From NCBI GenBank assembly GCA_963745975.1, contig CAVUZJ010000013.1, forward strand, positions 88,430 through 152,429: a stretch of 64,000 nucleotides of DNA, in the 5' to 3' direction. Positions 34,785-42,957 of this stretch are shown here, piece by piece. How positions within the stretch are numbered: the stretch's first letter is position 1; each line of letters opens with the position of its first letter. This stretch comes from JAKAWQ01 sp963745975 (GTDB lineage Bacteria; Pseudomonadota; Alphaproteobacteria; Acetobacterales; Acetobacteraceae). Position numbers and translations under genes: made by a program. The notes below the pieces were generated by a model, which saw only the letters and a program-made list of their open reading frames with translations, did not search any database and was not told the DNA's origin.

Positions 34785-34891
34785 GACACCCTCCCTGTTT
34801 TCCTGGCGTTGTATTCTTGGCGCCGACGATGGTCAATCGCTCGGAGACCGTCGTCGTTGCCTGGCCGTTACCCTCCGCTCCCCGGTCCTTG

Positions 34892-35248
34892 TCACTTGAG
34901 CGAAAGGATCCACTCGACGATTTCCTTGATTTGCGCATCCGACATGTTTGGATGCGGCGGCATCGGCACCATGCCCCAGGTGCCGACATGGCCGTTCTTC
35001 ACCGCATCGACGAGGGTCTGGACCGCGTCCTTCTGGCCCGCGAACTTCTTGGCCACATCGACATAGGACGGGCCAACGACCTGGTGGTCGATGGCGTGGC
35101 AGGTGACGCAGTCGTTGTGCTCGAAGAGCTGCTCGCCAGGCGGGATCGCGGCCCTGGCGGGTCGCGGCGGCAACGCGACGAAGAGCGCCGCAAAGATCAT
35201 CGCGGCCATCATGCAAGCCGCTTCGCGCCGCCATCCGTGCGTCATCAT
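34892..35248 (-). CDS. Small periplasmic c-type cytochrome
   Basis: A 118-residue class I cytochrome. The signal peptide (AAMIFAALFVALPPRPARA) is followed by a haem-binding CVTCH in HNDCVTCHAIDHQVVGPSY and an axial Met region in WGMVPMPPHPNMSDAQIKEIVEWIL, a cytochrome c-551/c5-like layout. It is first in the sigma54-driven cyc-gfa-adhC unit. It probably carries electrons from the methanol dehydrogenase cytochrome to a terminal oxidase. Confidence 0.88.
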   Translation of the reverse strand: MMTHGWRREAACMMAAMIFAALFVALPPRPARAAIPPGEQLFEHNDCVTCHAIDHQVVGPSYVDVAKKFAGQKDAVQTLVDAVKNGHVGTWGMVPMPPHPNMSDAQIKEIVEWILSLK

Positions 35249-35396
35249 CCCTCCGTGCTATCACCTCGCACCGTCGGCCCGCCATAGTCCCGGCAGGCAC
35301 GCCTTTCAATAGCTCTGTCTCCATGCGCGTGTTTCAAGGTTTCGTTTCGGTGTCAGCCGAAACGAGCGACCTCTTGTGGAACTTGGGCGAATTGGC

Positions 35397-35412
35397 TGCA
35401 AGCCCCGTGCCA
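35397..35412 (-). promoter_or_regulatory. Sigma54 promoter of cyc-gfa-adhC
   Basis: Read on the minus strand, the site is TGGCACGGGGCTTGCA: a perfect -24 TGGCACG, 4-bp spacer and -12 TTGCA. Transcription would start near 35386, ~137 nt before the cytochrome start. The matching activator gene is divergent, next door. Confidence 0.85.
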
Positions 35413-35486
35413 GAGGCGGCGCGCGCGGGCAGACGGCGGGATTTCACGTGCTTGGGCGGTGGCGGCCGCGCCGGGGCACGATCCTC

Positions 35487-35534
35487 CGCATCAGAGGCGT
35501 GACAGCGGTCGCGAAAAGGGGGACAATCTGTACC
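35487..35534 (-). promoter_or_regulatory. Upstream activating element of cyc-gfa-adhC
   Basis: A 48-bp element matching 41302-41350: CGCATCA, CGTGACAGCG and GGGGACAAT-TGTA are shared (31 of the first 40 bases, ungapped). On the minus strand it carries two TGTC half-sites about two helical turns apart (ATTGTCCCC and CTGTCAC). It lies 74 bp upstream of the -24 box, a normal enhancer distance. The rest of 35249-35619 shows no gene. Confidence 0.75.
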
Positions 35535-35619
35535 TCGGAACGGCTGCGGACGTGACCGGCCTCTGCCCGGATCGGGCCTGTGCCGGGGGCAGCCGACCGC
35601 AAAAGGGAGATGTCCGAGA

Positions 35620-37656
35620 ATGCACACGGAGGTCTCGGCCGGCCAGACGAATCCGATGGTGCAGAAGGCGGAGAGCCACGCCGAGTTCGTCCGGCGAAGC
35701 TGCGCCGGCGTGGTGGGCAGCCTACTCGTGCCGCAGAGCGAAGGTTATGTCATCGCGGCCTGGGAGCGCTGCCTCAGCGAGTACCGCCTGGAGCCCGGCG
35801 GCAACCCGCCGAGCGAGCGCGTGGGCAGCAAGATCCTCGAAAAGCGACGCGCGCAGCTTGGTCCGCTGGCGCAGATCGTGCGCGCGGAGATGCGCCGCCT
35901 CTTCGGGCAGATCGCGCCGTCGCACTATCTGCTCCTCTTCACCGACGCGGACGGCGTGATCCTCGAGCGGATGTGCGAGCCGGGCCACGAGGAATTGCTG
36001 CGGCGCGTCGATCTCGCTCCCGGCTTCATCTGGGACGAGCGGCACGAGGGCACCAACGGGCCCGGCACCTGCCTGCACGATCGCCGGCCGCGGCTGGTGC
36101 ACCGCGAGGAGCATTTCTTCGCGCGCAATGTCCGCATGACCTGTTCCGCAGCACCGCTCTGGGGACCGAACGGGCAGCTTCTCGGCGCGCTCGACGCGTC
36201 CCACTTCGACTGCCCCGACAGCCGCGAGAGTCAGGGGCCGACGCTCGCTTTGGTCGGCACCTCGACCCGGATCATCGAGCAGTCCTACTTGACCAGCAGC
36301 TTCAAGGATTGCTGGATCCTCCGCTTCCACGACCAGGCGGAAATGGTGGGCCAGCTTCATGCCGCCATGCTGGCGGTGGACGAGCATGGCCGCATCCGCG
36401 CTGCCGACAGCACGGCGCCGGCGCGCCTCGGGCTCGATGGCTACGAGGCGCTGGTCGGGCGGAGCATCGAGGAGCTCTTCGACATTCCGCCGAGCCGCTT
36501 CTTCGCCGATGCACAATCCCGCCCGTACCAGATCTGGCCGGTGACCAGCCGGAACCGCCATCTCCTCTATGCCGGGATCTGGCCGCCGCAGGAGCCGCCG
36601 CCCACGCTCTGGCCGGTGAAGGGTGAAGCGCCGCGGCGGCCCAGCCCGCGGGCGGATCTTTTCGCGCACCGCCTCGGCGATCCGGCCATGGCGTACAATG
36701 TGTGGTGCGCCGAGCGGGTGATGGATCGGGACATCCACATCCTGCTCCAGGGCGAGACCGGAACCGGCAAGGACACCTTTGCGCGCGCCATTCACCAGAG
36801 CGGCGAGCGGCGCGACAAGCCCTTCGTCGCTCTGAGCTGTGCCGCGATCCCGGAAACGCTGATCGAGAGCGAGCTCTTCGGATACGACGCCGGCGCCTTC
36901 ACCGGCGCGCGCACCGGCGGCATGCGCGGCAAGGTTGTCGCGGCGCACAACGGGATTCTGTTCCTCGACGAGATCGGGGACATGCCGCTCGGCCTGCAGG
37001 CGCGGCTGCTCAGGCTGCTCGAGGAGAAGGAGGTGATGCCGCTCGGCAGCAGCCGCGCCATCACCGTGGATTTGCGGGTGATCAGCGCAACCAACCGCGA
37101 CCTCGGGCGGATGGTGCTGGAGGGCAGCTTCCGTAAGGACCTGTATTACCGGCTGAGCGGGCTCACGCTCACCCTGCCGCCGCTCCGCGAGCGCCGCGAC
37201 ATCGAGCAGCTCATCCGTGCCATTGCTATTGAGGAGAATGCGGACGCGCCTGTTGTCTTCGCGCCCGATGTGTTCGCGGCGCTGCTTGCGCATTCCTGGC
37301 CCGGCAATATCCGCGAGCTCAGAAACCGGCTTGCGACCGCGATCGCGCTCGCCGGGGGCCAGCCGATCGAGCGGGGGCATCTCGGGCCCTGCCTCGGCGA
37401 GGATCCGGTTGCGGTCGCCTTGGTCGCGCCCGCTCACGCGGAAGCGCAAGCCGAGGAGAAGGCCCCGGAAGGGGCAGTCAGCCAGGCGAACCCGCTCGCA
37501 GCCGCGGAGCGCGAGCGGCTGCTGTTCGAGCTCAAGCGGCGCCACTGGAACGCGACGGCGACGGCGGCGGCGCTCGGCATCAGCCGCAACACGCTCTATC
37601 GCAAGCTCCGCAAGCACGGCGTGCGCGTCGGCGCGGGTGCGAGCGAAGAGGGCTGA
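35620..37656 (+). CDS. Sigma54-dependent transcriptional activator (AcoR-type, GAF-AAA-Fis)
   Basis: A 678-residue enhancer-binding protein. The N-terminal third is a GAF-like sensor (HEGTNGPGTCLHD and CSAAPLWGPNGQLLGALD). The AAA+ core has Walker A GETGTGKDTFARAIH, the sigma54-contacting GAFTGA loop, Walker B GILFLDEIGDMPL and SATNRDL. The C-terminus is a Fis helix-turn-helix (NATATAAALGISRNTLYRKL). The gene is divergent from cyc-gfa-adhC and ends 12 bp before the convergent xoxJ stop. By position it is the prime candidate to bind the shared elements at 35.5 and 41.3 kb. Its signal (alcohol, formaldehyde, metal or redox) is unknown. Confidence 0.92.
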   Translation: MHTEVSAGQTNPMVQKAESHAEFVRRSCAGVVGSLLVPQSEGYVIAAWERCLSEYRLEPGGNPPSERVGSKILEKRRAQLGPLAQIVRAEMRRLFGQIAPSHYLLLFTDADGVILERMCEPGHEELLRRVDLAPGFIWDERHEGTNGPGTCLHDRRPRLVHREEHFFARNVRMTCSAAPLWGPNGQLLGALDASHFDCPDSRESQGPTLALVGTSTRIIEQSYLTSSFKDCWILRFHDQAEMVGQLHAAMLAVDEHGRIRAADSTAPARLGLDGYEALVGRSIEELFDIPPSRFFADAQSRPYQIWPVTSRNRHLLYAGIWPPQEPPPTLWPVKGEAPRRPSPRADLFAHRLGDPAMAYNVWCAERVMDRDIHILLQGETGTGKDTFARAIHQSGERRDKPFVALSCAAIPETLIESELFGYDAGAFTGARTGGMRGKVVAAHNGILFLDEIGDMPLGLQARLLRLLEEKEVMPLGSSRAITVDLRVISATNRDLGRMVLEGSFRKDLYYRLSGLTLTLPPLRERRDIEQLIRAIAIEENADAPVVFAPDVFAALLAHSWPGNIRELRNRLATAIALAGGQPIERGHLGPCLGEDPVAVALVAPAHAEAQAEEKAPEGAVSQANPLAAAERERLLFELKRRHWNATATAAALGISRNTLYRKLRKHGVRVGAGASEEG

Positions 37657-37668
37657 AAGAGAGTTCGC

Positions 37669-38538
37669 TCAGCCGCCGGCGTAGATGAGGTGATTGCGGT
37701 CATCGAGCAGCGGCACGTCGTAGGCCTCGAGGATTTTCGTGATCTCCGGCTGCTCCGCCGCGATCGCCGCATCGAGGGTGCGCCGCCAGGCGTCGTCGCC
37801 CTGGCGCACGCCCATCACGATGCCGAACGCCATCGGCGGTCCGTCGCTCAATTCCTGCAGCAGCGGTGCGATTGCGAGCTTGCCCCCCGAGCGACTGGCG
37901 TAATATCCGGCGATCGGTCCCCATAGCACGCCGATATCGACCTTGCCGCTTTCGACATCGTGGGCGAGATCCCGGGCCGGAGAGAAGTAGCGCAGATTGA
38001 CCGAGAGCTCGTAGGAGCGAACGTGGTCCAGAAGCCCGTTCTCGGCGAGGATCGTCGCCGGCGGCGTGCCGGCGATGACGCCGATCCGCTTGCCCTTGAG
38101 ACGCGGGTCCTCGAGGTTCTTGATTCCGTCGAAGCCGCTCCCCGGGCGGAAGATCAGCGAATAGACCGAGCGGTAGTAGGCGTTGGTGTTCTCCGCCTGG
38201 TCGTAGCCCTGGGTGACGCCCATCACCACGTCGCAGCGATAGGCATCGAGGGTCATGGGCAGGAAGCCGAACACCTGGGGTTGCCAGGTGAAGCCGAGCT
38301 TCCGACCGAGGTGCTTGGCGAGAAGGGCCGCGATTCGGTTTTCGAATCCCTGCGCATCCTGGTTCGAGAAGGGAAGGTCGTTCGGGTCTGCGCAGACACG
38401 GAAGACGTGGGGATCGACAAGCTCGGCGCCGATGCCGAGGCCGGGAGCCTGGGCCATCGCGCGGCTGCCGAGTGCCAGCAGCAAGCCGAGTGCGAGCGCT
38501 GCCGCCCGGCCCCGGAGATGGCGACGCCGTGAGCGCAT
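37669..38538 (-). CDS. xoxJ: Methanol-oxidation periplasmic binding protein XoxJ
   Basis: A 289-residue exported protein of the quinoprotein-dehydrogenase-associated solute-binding family: signal RGRAAALALGLLLALGSRAMA, then FRVCADPNDLPFSNQDAQGFENRIAALLA, RCDVVMGVTQGYDQAENTNAYYRSVY and DIGVLWGPIAGYYA. XoxJ/MxaJ proteins interact with or mature the dehydrogenase. Its ATG shares one base with the xoxG stop (TGATG). Confidence 0.9.
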   Translation of the reverse strand: MRSRRRHLRGRAAALALGLLLALGSRAMAQAPGLGIGAELVDPHVFRVCADPNDLPFSNQDAQGFENRIAALLAKHLGRKLGFTWQPQVFGFLPMTLDAYRCDVVMGVTQGYDQAENTNAYYRSVYSLIFRPGSGFDGIKNLEDPRLKGKRIGVIAGTPPATILAENGLLDHVRSYELSVNLRYFSPARDLAHDVESGKVDIGVLWGPIAGYYASRSGGKLAIAPLLQELSDGPPMAFGIVMGVRQGDDAWRRTLDAAIAAEQPEITKILEAYDVPLLDDRNHLIYAGG

Positions 38539-39065
38539 CACATCGGGATGCCGAGGCATTTGTACGAAGCCTCGTCGAAGCCTTTGGGATCGGGCGCGTT
38601 CTTCGCCGGCCGGCCGCGGCCGAGCGCGCCGGTGGATCGCGCGCGGAGATAGGAATAGATCTCGTTGATGAAGCACATCACGTTCTTGTTGGTCGCAAAC
38701 GCCGGCATCACCAGGTCCTGTGCTGTGTTCACGGATTTGATGCCGCCCGCGACGTCGGCGATGAACTGGGCGTAGCCGATTTGCTTGAGCGCCTGCGTGA
38801 GATCCGGCGCATAGGACGAGCCCGCGCCGTCCGGCCCGTGGCAGTCGAGACAGATGGAATTGTAGCGAAGGTAGCCGACGAAGGTGCCCCAATCGACTGT
38901 GCCGTCCTTGGAAATATTGTAGGTGGGGGAGCCGTCCTCGGCGAACCACGATCCGCCGACATCCTTGACGGGCTTGGGATTGCCCGGCCCGGCGGCGAGG
39001 GCGGCGGCGGCGCCGGCGCCGGCAAGGGCCATGGTCATCAGAGCGATACTCAGGCGACGCTTCAC
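38538..39065 (-). CDS. xoxG: Cytochrome c of methanol dehydrogenase (XoxG-like)
   Basis: A 175-residue exported cytochrome. The haem motif is CLDCH in LRYNSICLDCHGPDGAGSSY, and the likely axial Met is in DLVMPAFATNKNVMCFINE. The C-terminal RSTGALGRGRPAKN and YKCLGIPM segments are typical of methanol-metabolism cytochromes. It accepts electrons from XoxF. It sits between xoxF and xoxJ. Confidence 0.88.
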   Translation of the reverse strand: MKRRLSIALMTMALAGAGAAAALAAGPGNPKPVKDVGGSWFAEDGSPTYNISKDGTVDWGTFVGYLRYNSICLDCHGPDGAGSSYAPDLTQALKQIGYAQFIADVAGGIKSVNTAQDLVMPAFATNKNVMCFINEIYSYLRARSTGALGRGRPAKNAPDPKGFDEASYKCLGIPM

Positions 39066-39108
39066 TGCTGCGGATTCCCCTGCTGAGTTGTGAGAGGGAG
39101 AGATGGAA

Positions 39109-39141
39109 GGGCCGGCACCCTTGTCCAGAGGATGCCGGCCC
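39109..39141 (-). terminator. Stem-loop between xoxF and xoxG
   Basis: GGGCCGGCA (39109-39117) pairs perfectly with TGCCGGCCC (39133-39141) around a 15-nt loop. No T-run follows on the minus strand. It is more likely a stability or attenuation element giving more xoxF than xoxG mRNA than a full terminator. Confidence 0.5.
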
Positions 39142-39176
39142 AGGCACTTTTATTTACGTTCGAGTTCGGTGGCTTG

Positions 39177-41015
39177 TCACGACCCCGGCAGGGCGAACAC
39201 CGTGAGCTGACCGCCGAGCGTCGTATAGTCTTTGAGGGCGGCATAGCCGCCGACCGCGCCCAAGCCGGCGTGCGGATCGGTGAGGCCTGCGGCGAGGCCA
39301 ATGCCCGCCCAGCCGCCGACGCCCGAAAGCACGGCGACGTACTGCTTGCCGTCATGCATATAGGTCATCACGTTGCCGATGATCCCCGAGGGAGTCTTGA
39401 AGTTGTAGAGGATCTTTCCGGTCTTGGCATCGACGGCGCGGAGGTACCCCTTGAGCGTGCCATAGAAGACCACACCGCCGGCGGTGGTGAGCGCACCGCC
39501 CCAGTCGGAGAACTGGTCGTTGATCGCCCAAGCGGTCTTGCCGGTCACCGCGTTGAAGGCGATGAACCGGCCCATGTATCCGCCCGGACCCGGGTACATC
39601 GAAAGCGTCGCCCCGACATAGGGCTGGCCCGCGGTGTAGGCCACGGGATAGGGCTCGTAGTCCATGCAGACATGGTTGGTGGGCACGTAGAAGAGGCCGG
39701 TTTCCGGGTCGTACGCCGCCGGCTGCTCGTCCTTGGAGCCGAGCGCTGCCGGGCAGATCCCCGTGTAGTTCACGTTCACGCCGCGCGAGCCGGGCGCGTA
39801 TTGCGCGACCACCGTCGGCCGCCCGTAGTTCGGGCTCGAGGGGTTCATGTCGACGCCGGTCGTCCAGTTTACGTCAGGGTCGTACTTGTGCACGTCGAGC
39901 AGAGCGCCGGTTGCCCGGTTCAGCACATAGGCGAGGCCGTTGCGGTCGAAATGCACGAGCGCCGGCACCTGCTGGCCGTCGATCGTGAGGTTGGCGAGGA
40001 TCATCTCGTTGACGCCGTCATAGTCCCACTGGTCGTGCGGCGTCATCTGATAGACCCACTTGGCAACTCCGGTATCCGGGTCGCGGGCGAATATCGTCAT
40101 CGACCATTTGTTGTCGCCCGGGCGCTGGTTCGGGTTCCAGGTCGAGGGGTTGCCCGAGCCGTAATAGAGCAGGTTCAGCTGAGGATCGTAGGAATACCAG
40201 CCCCAGGTGTCCCCGCCGCCGATCTTCCACTCGTCGCCCTTCCAGGTCTTGAGGCTGGAATCGGCGCCGACCGGCTTGCCGAGCGACATGGTCGTGTTGG
40301 GATTGAACAGGATTTGGCTGTCGGGCCCTTCGGAATAGGCCTTCCAGACGATCTTTCCGTCCGCGATGTTGAGCGCGGCGACGAAGCCGTTCACGCCGAA
40401 CTCGCCGCCCGAGACGCCGACGATGACCTTGTCGCCGATCACCAGCGGTGCTTCCGTTCCGGTCGCGCCGTCCTTGTAGCTGGCGAGCGGCGTCGTCCAG
40501 TCCACCTTGCCCGTTTGGGCGTCGAGCGCGACGACGGTGTTGTCCGCCTGGTGGAGGATGATCTTGCCGTCACCGTAGGCGACGCCGCGATTGACCGTGT
40601 CGCAGCACATCACCGGGATCACTTCGGGGTTCTGCGTCGGCGTGTACTGCCACATGATGCGCTCGTCATTGTTGAGGTCGAGCGCAAAGACGGTGTTCGG
40701 GAAGGGCGTGACCAGATACATCACGTTCCCGATCACCAGCGGCTGGCCCTCATGCCCGCGGAGCACGCCCGTGGAGAAGGTCCAGGCCGGCGAGAGCTGG
40801 CTCGCATTGCCGGCGTTGATCTGGTTCAGGGTCGAATAGCGCGTCGAGGAATAGTTCAGCGCCGGGATTGCCCAGTTGTCAGGACTCGCCGCCGCTTGCG
40901 CGAGCGGCACGCTCGACGCGGCCGTGTTCTGGGCACGTGCCGCCGGTCCGGCGAACACGCCGCAGGCGAGCGCCCCCAGCGCGACGCCCGCCCACCACTT
41001 TCCGGTACGTGTCAT
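39177..41015 (-). CDS. xoxF: Lanthanide-type PQQ methanol dehydrogenase XoxF
   Basis: A 612-residue periplasmic quinoprotein with a Sec signal (GVALGALACGVFAGPAARA). The eight-bladed propeller shows W-motifs and the vicinal disulfide Cys137-Cys138 in PVMCCDTV. Metal/PQQ ligands are Glu205 (SGGEFGVNG), Asn289 (GSGNPSTW) and catalytic Asp331 with Asp333 (HDQWDYDGVNE). The extra Asp two residues after the catalytic Asp is the mark of lanthanide-dependent enzymes; Ca-type MxaF has Ala there. It oxidises methanol and passes electrons to XoxG. It is first in xoxFGJ and is driven from the sigma54 promoter at 41.2 kb. Confidence 0.95.
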   Translation of the reverse strand: MTRTGKWWAGVALGALACGVFAGPAARAQNTAASSVPLAQAAASPDNWAIPALNYSSTRYSTLNQINAGNASQLSPAWTFSTGVLRGHEGQPLVIGNVMYLVTPFPNTVFALDLNNDERIMWQYTPTQNPEVIPVMCCDTVNRGVAYGDGKIILHQADNTVVALDAQTGKVDWTTPLASYKDGATGTEAPLVIGDKVIVGVSGGEFGVNGFVAALNIADGKIVWKAYSEGPDSQILFNPNTTMSLGKPVGADSSLKTWKGDEWKIGGGDTWGWYSYDPQLNLLYYGSGNPSTWNPNQRPGDNKWSMTIFARDPDTGVAKWVYQMTPHDQWDYDGVNEMILANLTIDGQQVPALVHFDRNGLAYVLNRATGALLDVHKYDPDVNWTTGVDMNPSSPNYGRPTVVAQYAPGSRGVNVNYTGICPAALGSKDEQPAAYDPETGLFYVPTNHVCMDYEPYPVAYTAGQPYVGATLSMYPGPGGYMGRFIAFNAVTGKTAWAINDQFSDWGGALTTAGGVVFYGTLKGYLRAVDAKTGKILYNFKTPSGIIGNVMTYMHDGKQYVAVLSGVGGWAGIGLAAGLTDPHAGLGAVGGYAALKDYTTLGGQLTVFALPGS

Positions 41016-41210
41016 GTCCCTTCCCCCATTCGAGCCTCGCTCGGGTTCCGAATTCGGATGTTGACGACAGGCGTCAGGTCCACCATGCGATCAGCGCTGC
41101 TTCAGCCGCTCGGCCATGCGTCCATCGCTTTCCTCCGCCCTTGTTGCATGCGCACACTCTCCCGCCTCGTCCTGACCGAGGTCAGCAGAGACCGTGCTTG
41201 CACCAACTCA

Positions 41211-41226
41211 AGCAAGCGCCGTGCCA
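41211..41226 (-). promoter_or_regulatory. Sigma54 promoter of xoxFGJ
   Basis: The minus strand reads TGGCACGGCGCTTGCT: perfect TGGCACG, N4, TTGCT. The start site would be near 41200, with a ~185-nt leader before xoxF. A palindrome TGACC-GA-GGTCA (41173-41184) lies just downstream of the start site and might be an operator. Confidence 0.85.
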
Positions 41227-41301
41227 GTGCCCGCACGGTTCCCACGCGGGCCACGATTCCAGGGCGATGCACGATGGCCGGCATGGGTGCGCGCGGGCCC
41301 G

Positions 41302-41350
41302 CGCATCAAACCCGTGACAGCGCATCCGGAAAAGGGGACAATGTGTAACC
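41302..41350 (-). promoter_or_regulatory. Upstream activating element of xoxFGJ
   Basis: The partner of 35487-35534, sharing CGCATCA, CGTGACAGCG and GGGGACAAT. It begins 75 bp upstream of the -24 box (74 bp in the other copy), so promoter and enhancer geometry are the same. No gene is seen in 41016-41383. Confidence 0.75.
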
Positions 41351-41383
41351 CGGCGGAGACGGAGCTTCCGTTGCGCCAGGCGG

Positions 41384-41743
41384 TCAGAAGCAGCGCACCT
41401 CGCCCTCGGCCTCCGCCTCGCGCAGCTGCTTGACGATCCCTTGCGCGGTCGCGGTGCGGAATTCCTCGGCGAGGACGCTCTTTTCCTGCTGCATCTGGAG
41501 CACGGTCTCGGCCGAGACGTACTCCTTGTACGGCAGGATCGAGGCGACCACGTCGATCGCGCAGGAACAGCGATCGAGCGCCTCGTGCGTCTCGCCGTTC
41601 ACCGCCATGCAGCCGAAGACGTAATCGGCGCGCGCCGACGTCGGGTAGTCGTTCGCGGCTACGCCGGCGGGGCCGCCGCACGAGGTGGCGGCCAAGGCGG
41701 CGAGGGGAAAGCCGATCAAGGCGAGTGCGAGCAGTTTTCCCAT
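41384..41743 (-). CDS. Small exported protein with CxC motif, uncharacterised
   Basis: A 119-residue protein with a signal peptide (GKLLALALIGFPLAALAATSC). The mature part has FGCMAVNGETHEALDRCSCAIDVVASILPYKEY, AETVLQMQQEKS and a terminal VRCF, with five or six cysteines including C-S-C. ATG 41743 follows GGGGGA. It is upstream of xoxF on the same strand but ends before the xoxF enhancer, so it is a separate transcript. I recall similar proteins near methanol-oxidation genes but no function; a metal-binding or dehydrogenase-maturation role is speculation. Confidence 0.7.
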   Translation of the reverse strand: MGKLLALALIGFPLAALAATSCGGPAGVAANDYPTSARADYVFGCMAVNGETHEALDRCSCAIDVVASILPYKEYVSAETVLQMQQEKSVLAEEFRTATAQGIVKQLREAEAEGEVRCF

Positions 41744-41955
41744 TTTTCCCCCAAGCTCTCGGCAGGTTCTGCGACTGATTGTTCCGCGAGCGGGCGGGCG
41801 TGAATCCGCGGTCCGCGCGTTGCATGCGTGGTCAGCCGGGGACCGATCTTGCAACCGCGCAGGTTGCGGCGAAAGATGCCGCGTGAAGGGTGCGGTGGAT
41901 GAAGCAGGTGCTGCGGGCGAGTTCGTGCGCGCGGACTGGGGAAGGATGCGCCGTC

Positions 41956-42957
41956 ATGGCGGGCTCGCGTCGTCCGTCGCTTTTGCTGCGCCGCACCATC
42001 CTCGCCGCGGCGGGCGCGCTTGCGCCGCTCGCCGCCTGGGGCGCGGCGCCGATGCCCGAAGTAAGGCTTGGCGTGCTGGCCTTCGGCACCGTGCAGTGGG
42101 TGGCGAGCGTGATCCGCCGCCATGGCCTCGATCGCGCGCACGGCTTCACGCTGAAGACGGAGGCGCTCGCCAACGACGACGGGGCCAAGGTCGCCTTGCT
42201 CGGCGGCGCGGTCGATATCATCGTCTCGGACTGGCTGTTCGTGGGCACGGAGCGGGCGCAGGGGCTCGCTCTCCGCTTCGCGCCGTTCTCGTCGGCGACC
42301 GGGGCGATCGTGCTTGGCCGCGGCGCGCACGCGCGCGCGCTCGGAGATCTCGCCGGGCTCCGTCTTGGCGTCGCGGGCGGGCCATTCGACAAGTCCTGGA
42401 TGATCGTGCGCGCGGCCGCCGAGCGGGAGGACCGGATCGATCTCGCGCGTGCCGCGCGGATCGTCTATGCCGCACCGCCGCTGCTCAGCGCCGAGCTCGA
42501 GCAGGGCAAGCTCGACGCCGTGCTGACCTATTGGAATTTCGCGGCTGCGCTCGAGGTCGCCGGGTACCGCCCTCTGATGACCGTCTCCGCCTGCGCCGAG
42601 GCGCTCGGCCTGCCGGCGCATCCGCCGCTCATCGGCTACGTGTTCCGGGACGCGTGGGCCGAGAAGAACGAGGGCCTGATCAGCGGATTCCTTGCCGCGA
42701 GCGCCGCGGCGGAGGACATTCTCCTGCACTCCGACGCCGAATGGGATGCGATCCGCCCGCTCATGCGCGCGCCCGGTGAGCCTCTGTTCGCGCGGCTGAG
42801 GGCAGGGTTCCGCGCCGGCATCGTGCAGACGAGCCCGGACGCGGAGGAAGCGGCGGCCGATCGTCTCTTCACCATCCTCCATGCGCTGGGCGGGGATGCG
42901 GCCACCGGCGGGCTCGAGCGGCTGCCGCCCGGCGTGTTCTGGGCGGCCCCTTCGTGA
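41956..42957 (+). CDS. ABC transporter substrate-binding protein, NitT/TauT type
   Basis: A 333-residue exported protein. The leader has RRTILAAAGALAPLAAWGA (Tat-like). The mature part shows VRLGVLAFGTVQWVASVI, GAVDIIVSDWLFVGTERA, GLRLGVAGGPFDKSW and GKLDAVLTYWNFAAALE, the nitrate/sulfonate-type binding fold. ATG 41956 follows GGGGAAGGA by ~8 nt. Its stop overlaps the permease start (GTGA). The substrate is unknown; its place between xox and lut-like genes hints at a C1 substrate or metal-chelate. Confidence 0.82.
   Translation: MAGSRRPSLLLRRTILAAAGALAPLAAWGAAPMPEVRLGVLAFGTVQWVASVIRRHGLDRAHGFTLKTEALANDDGAKVALLGGAVDIIVSDWLFVGTERAQGLALRFAPFSSATGAIVLGRGAHARALGDLAGLRLGVAGGPFDKSWMIVRAAAEREDRIDLARAARIVYAAPPLLSAELEQGKLDAVLTYWNFAAALEVAGYRPLMTVSACAEALGLPAHPPLIGYVFRDAWAEKNEGLISGFLAASAAAEDILLHSDAEWDAIRPLMRAPGEPLFARLRAGFRAGIVQTSPDAEEAAADRLFTILHALGGDAATGGLERLPPGVFWAAPS

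Noticed and set aside
39090..41348. A 752-codon plus-strand frame opposite xoxF
   Set aside because: Shadow of xoxF, which has a signal peptide and all quinoprotein ligands.
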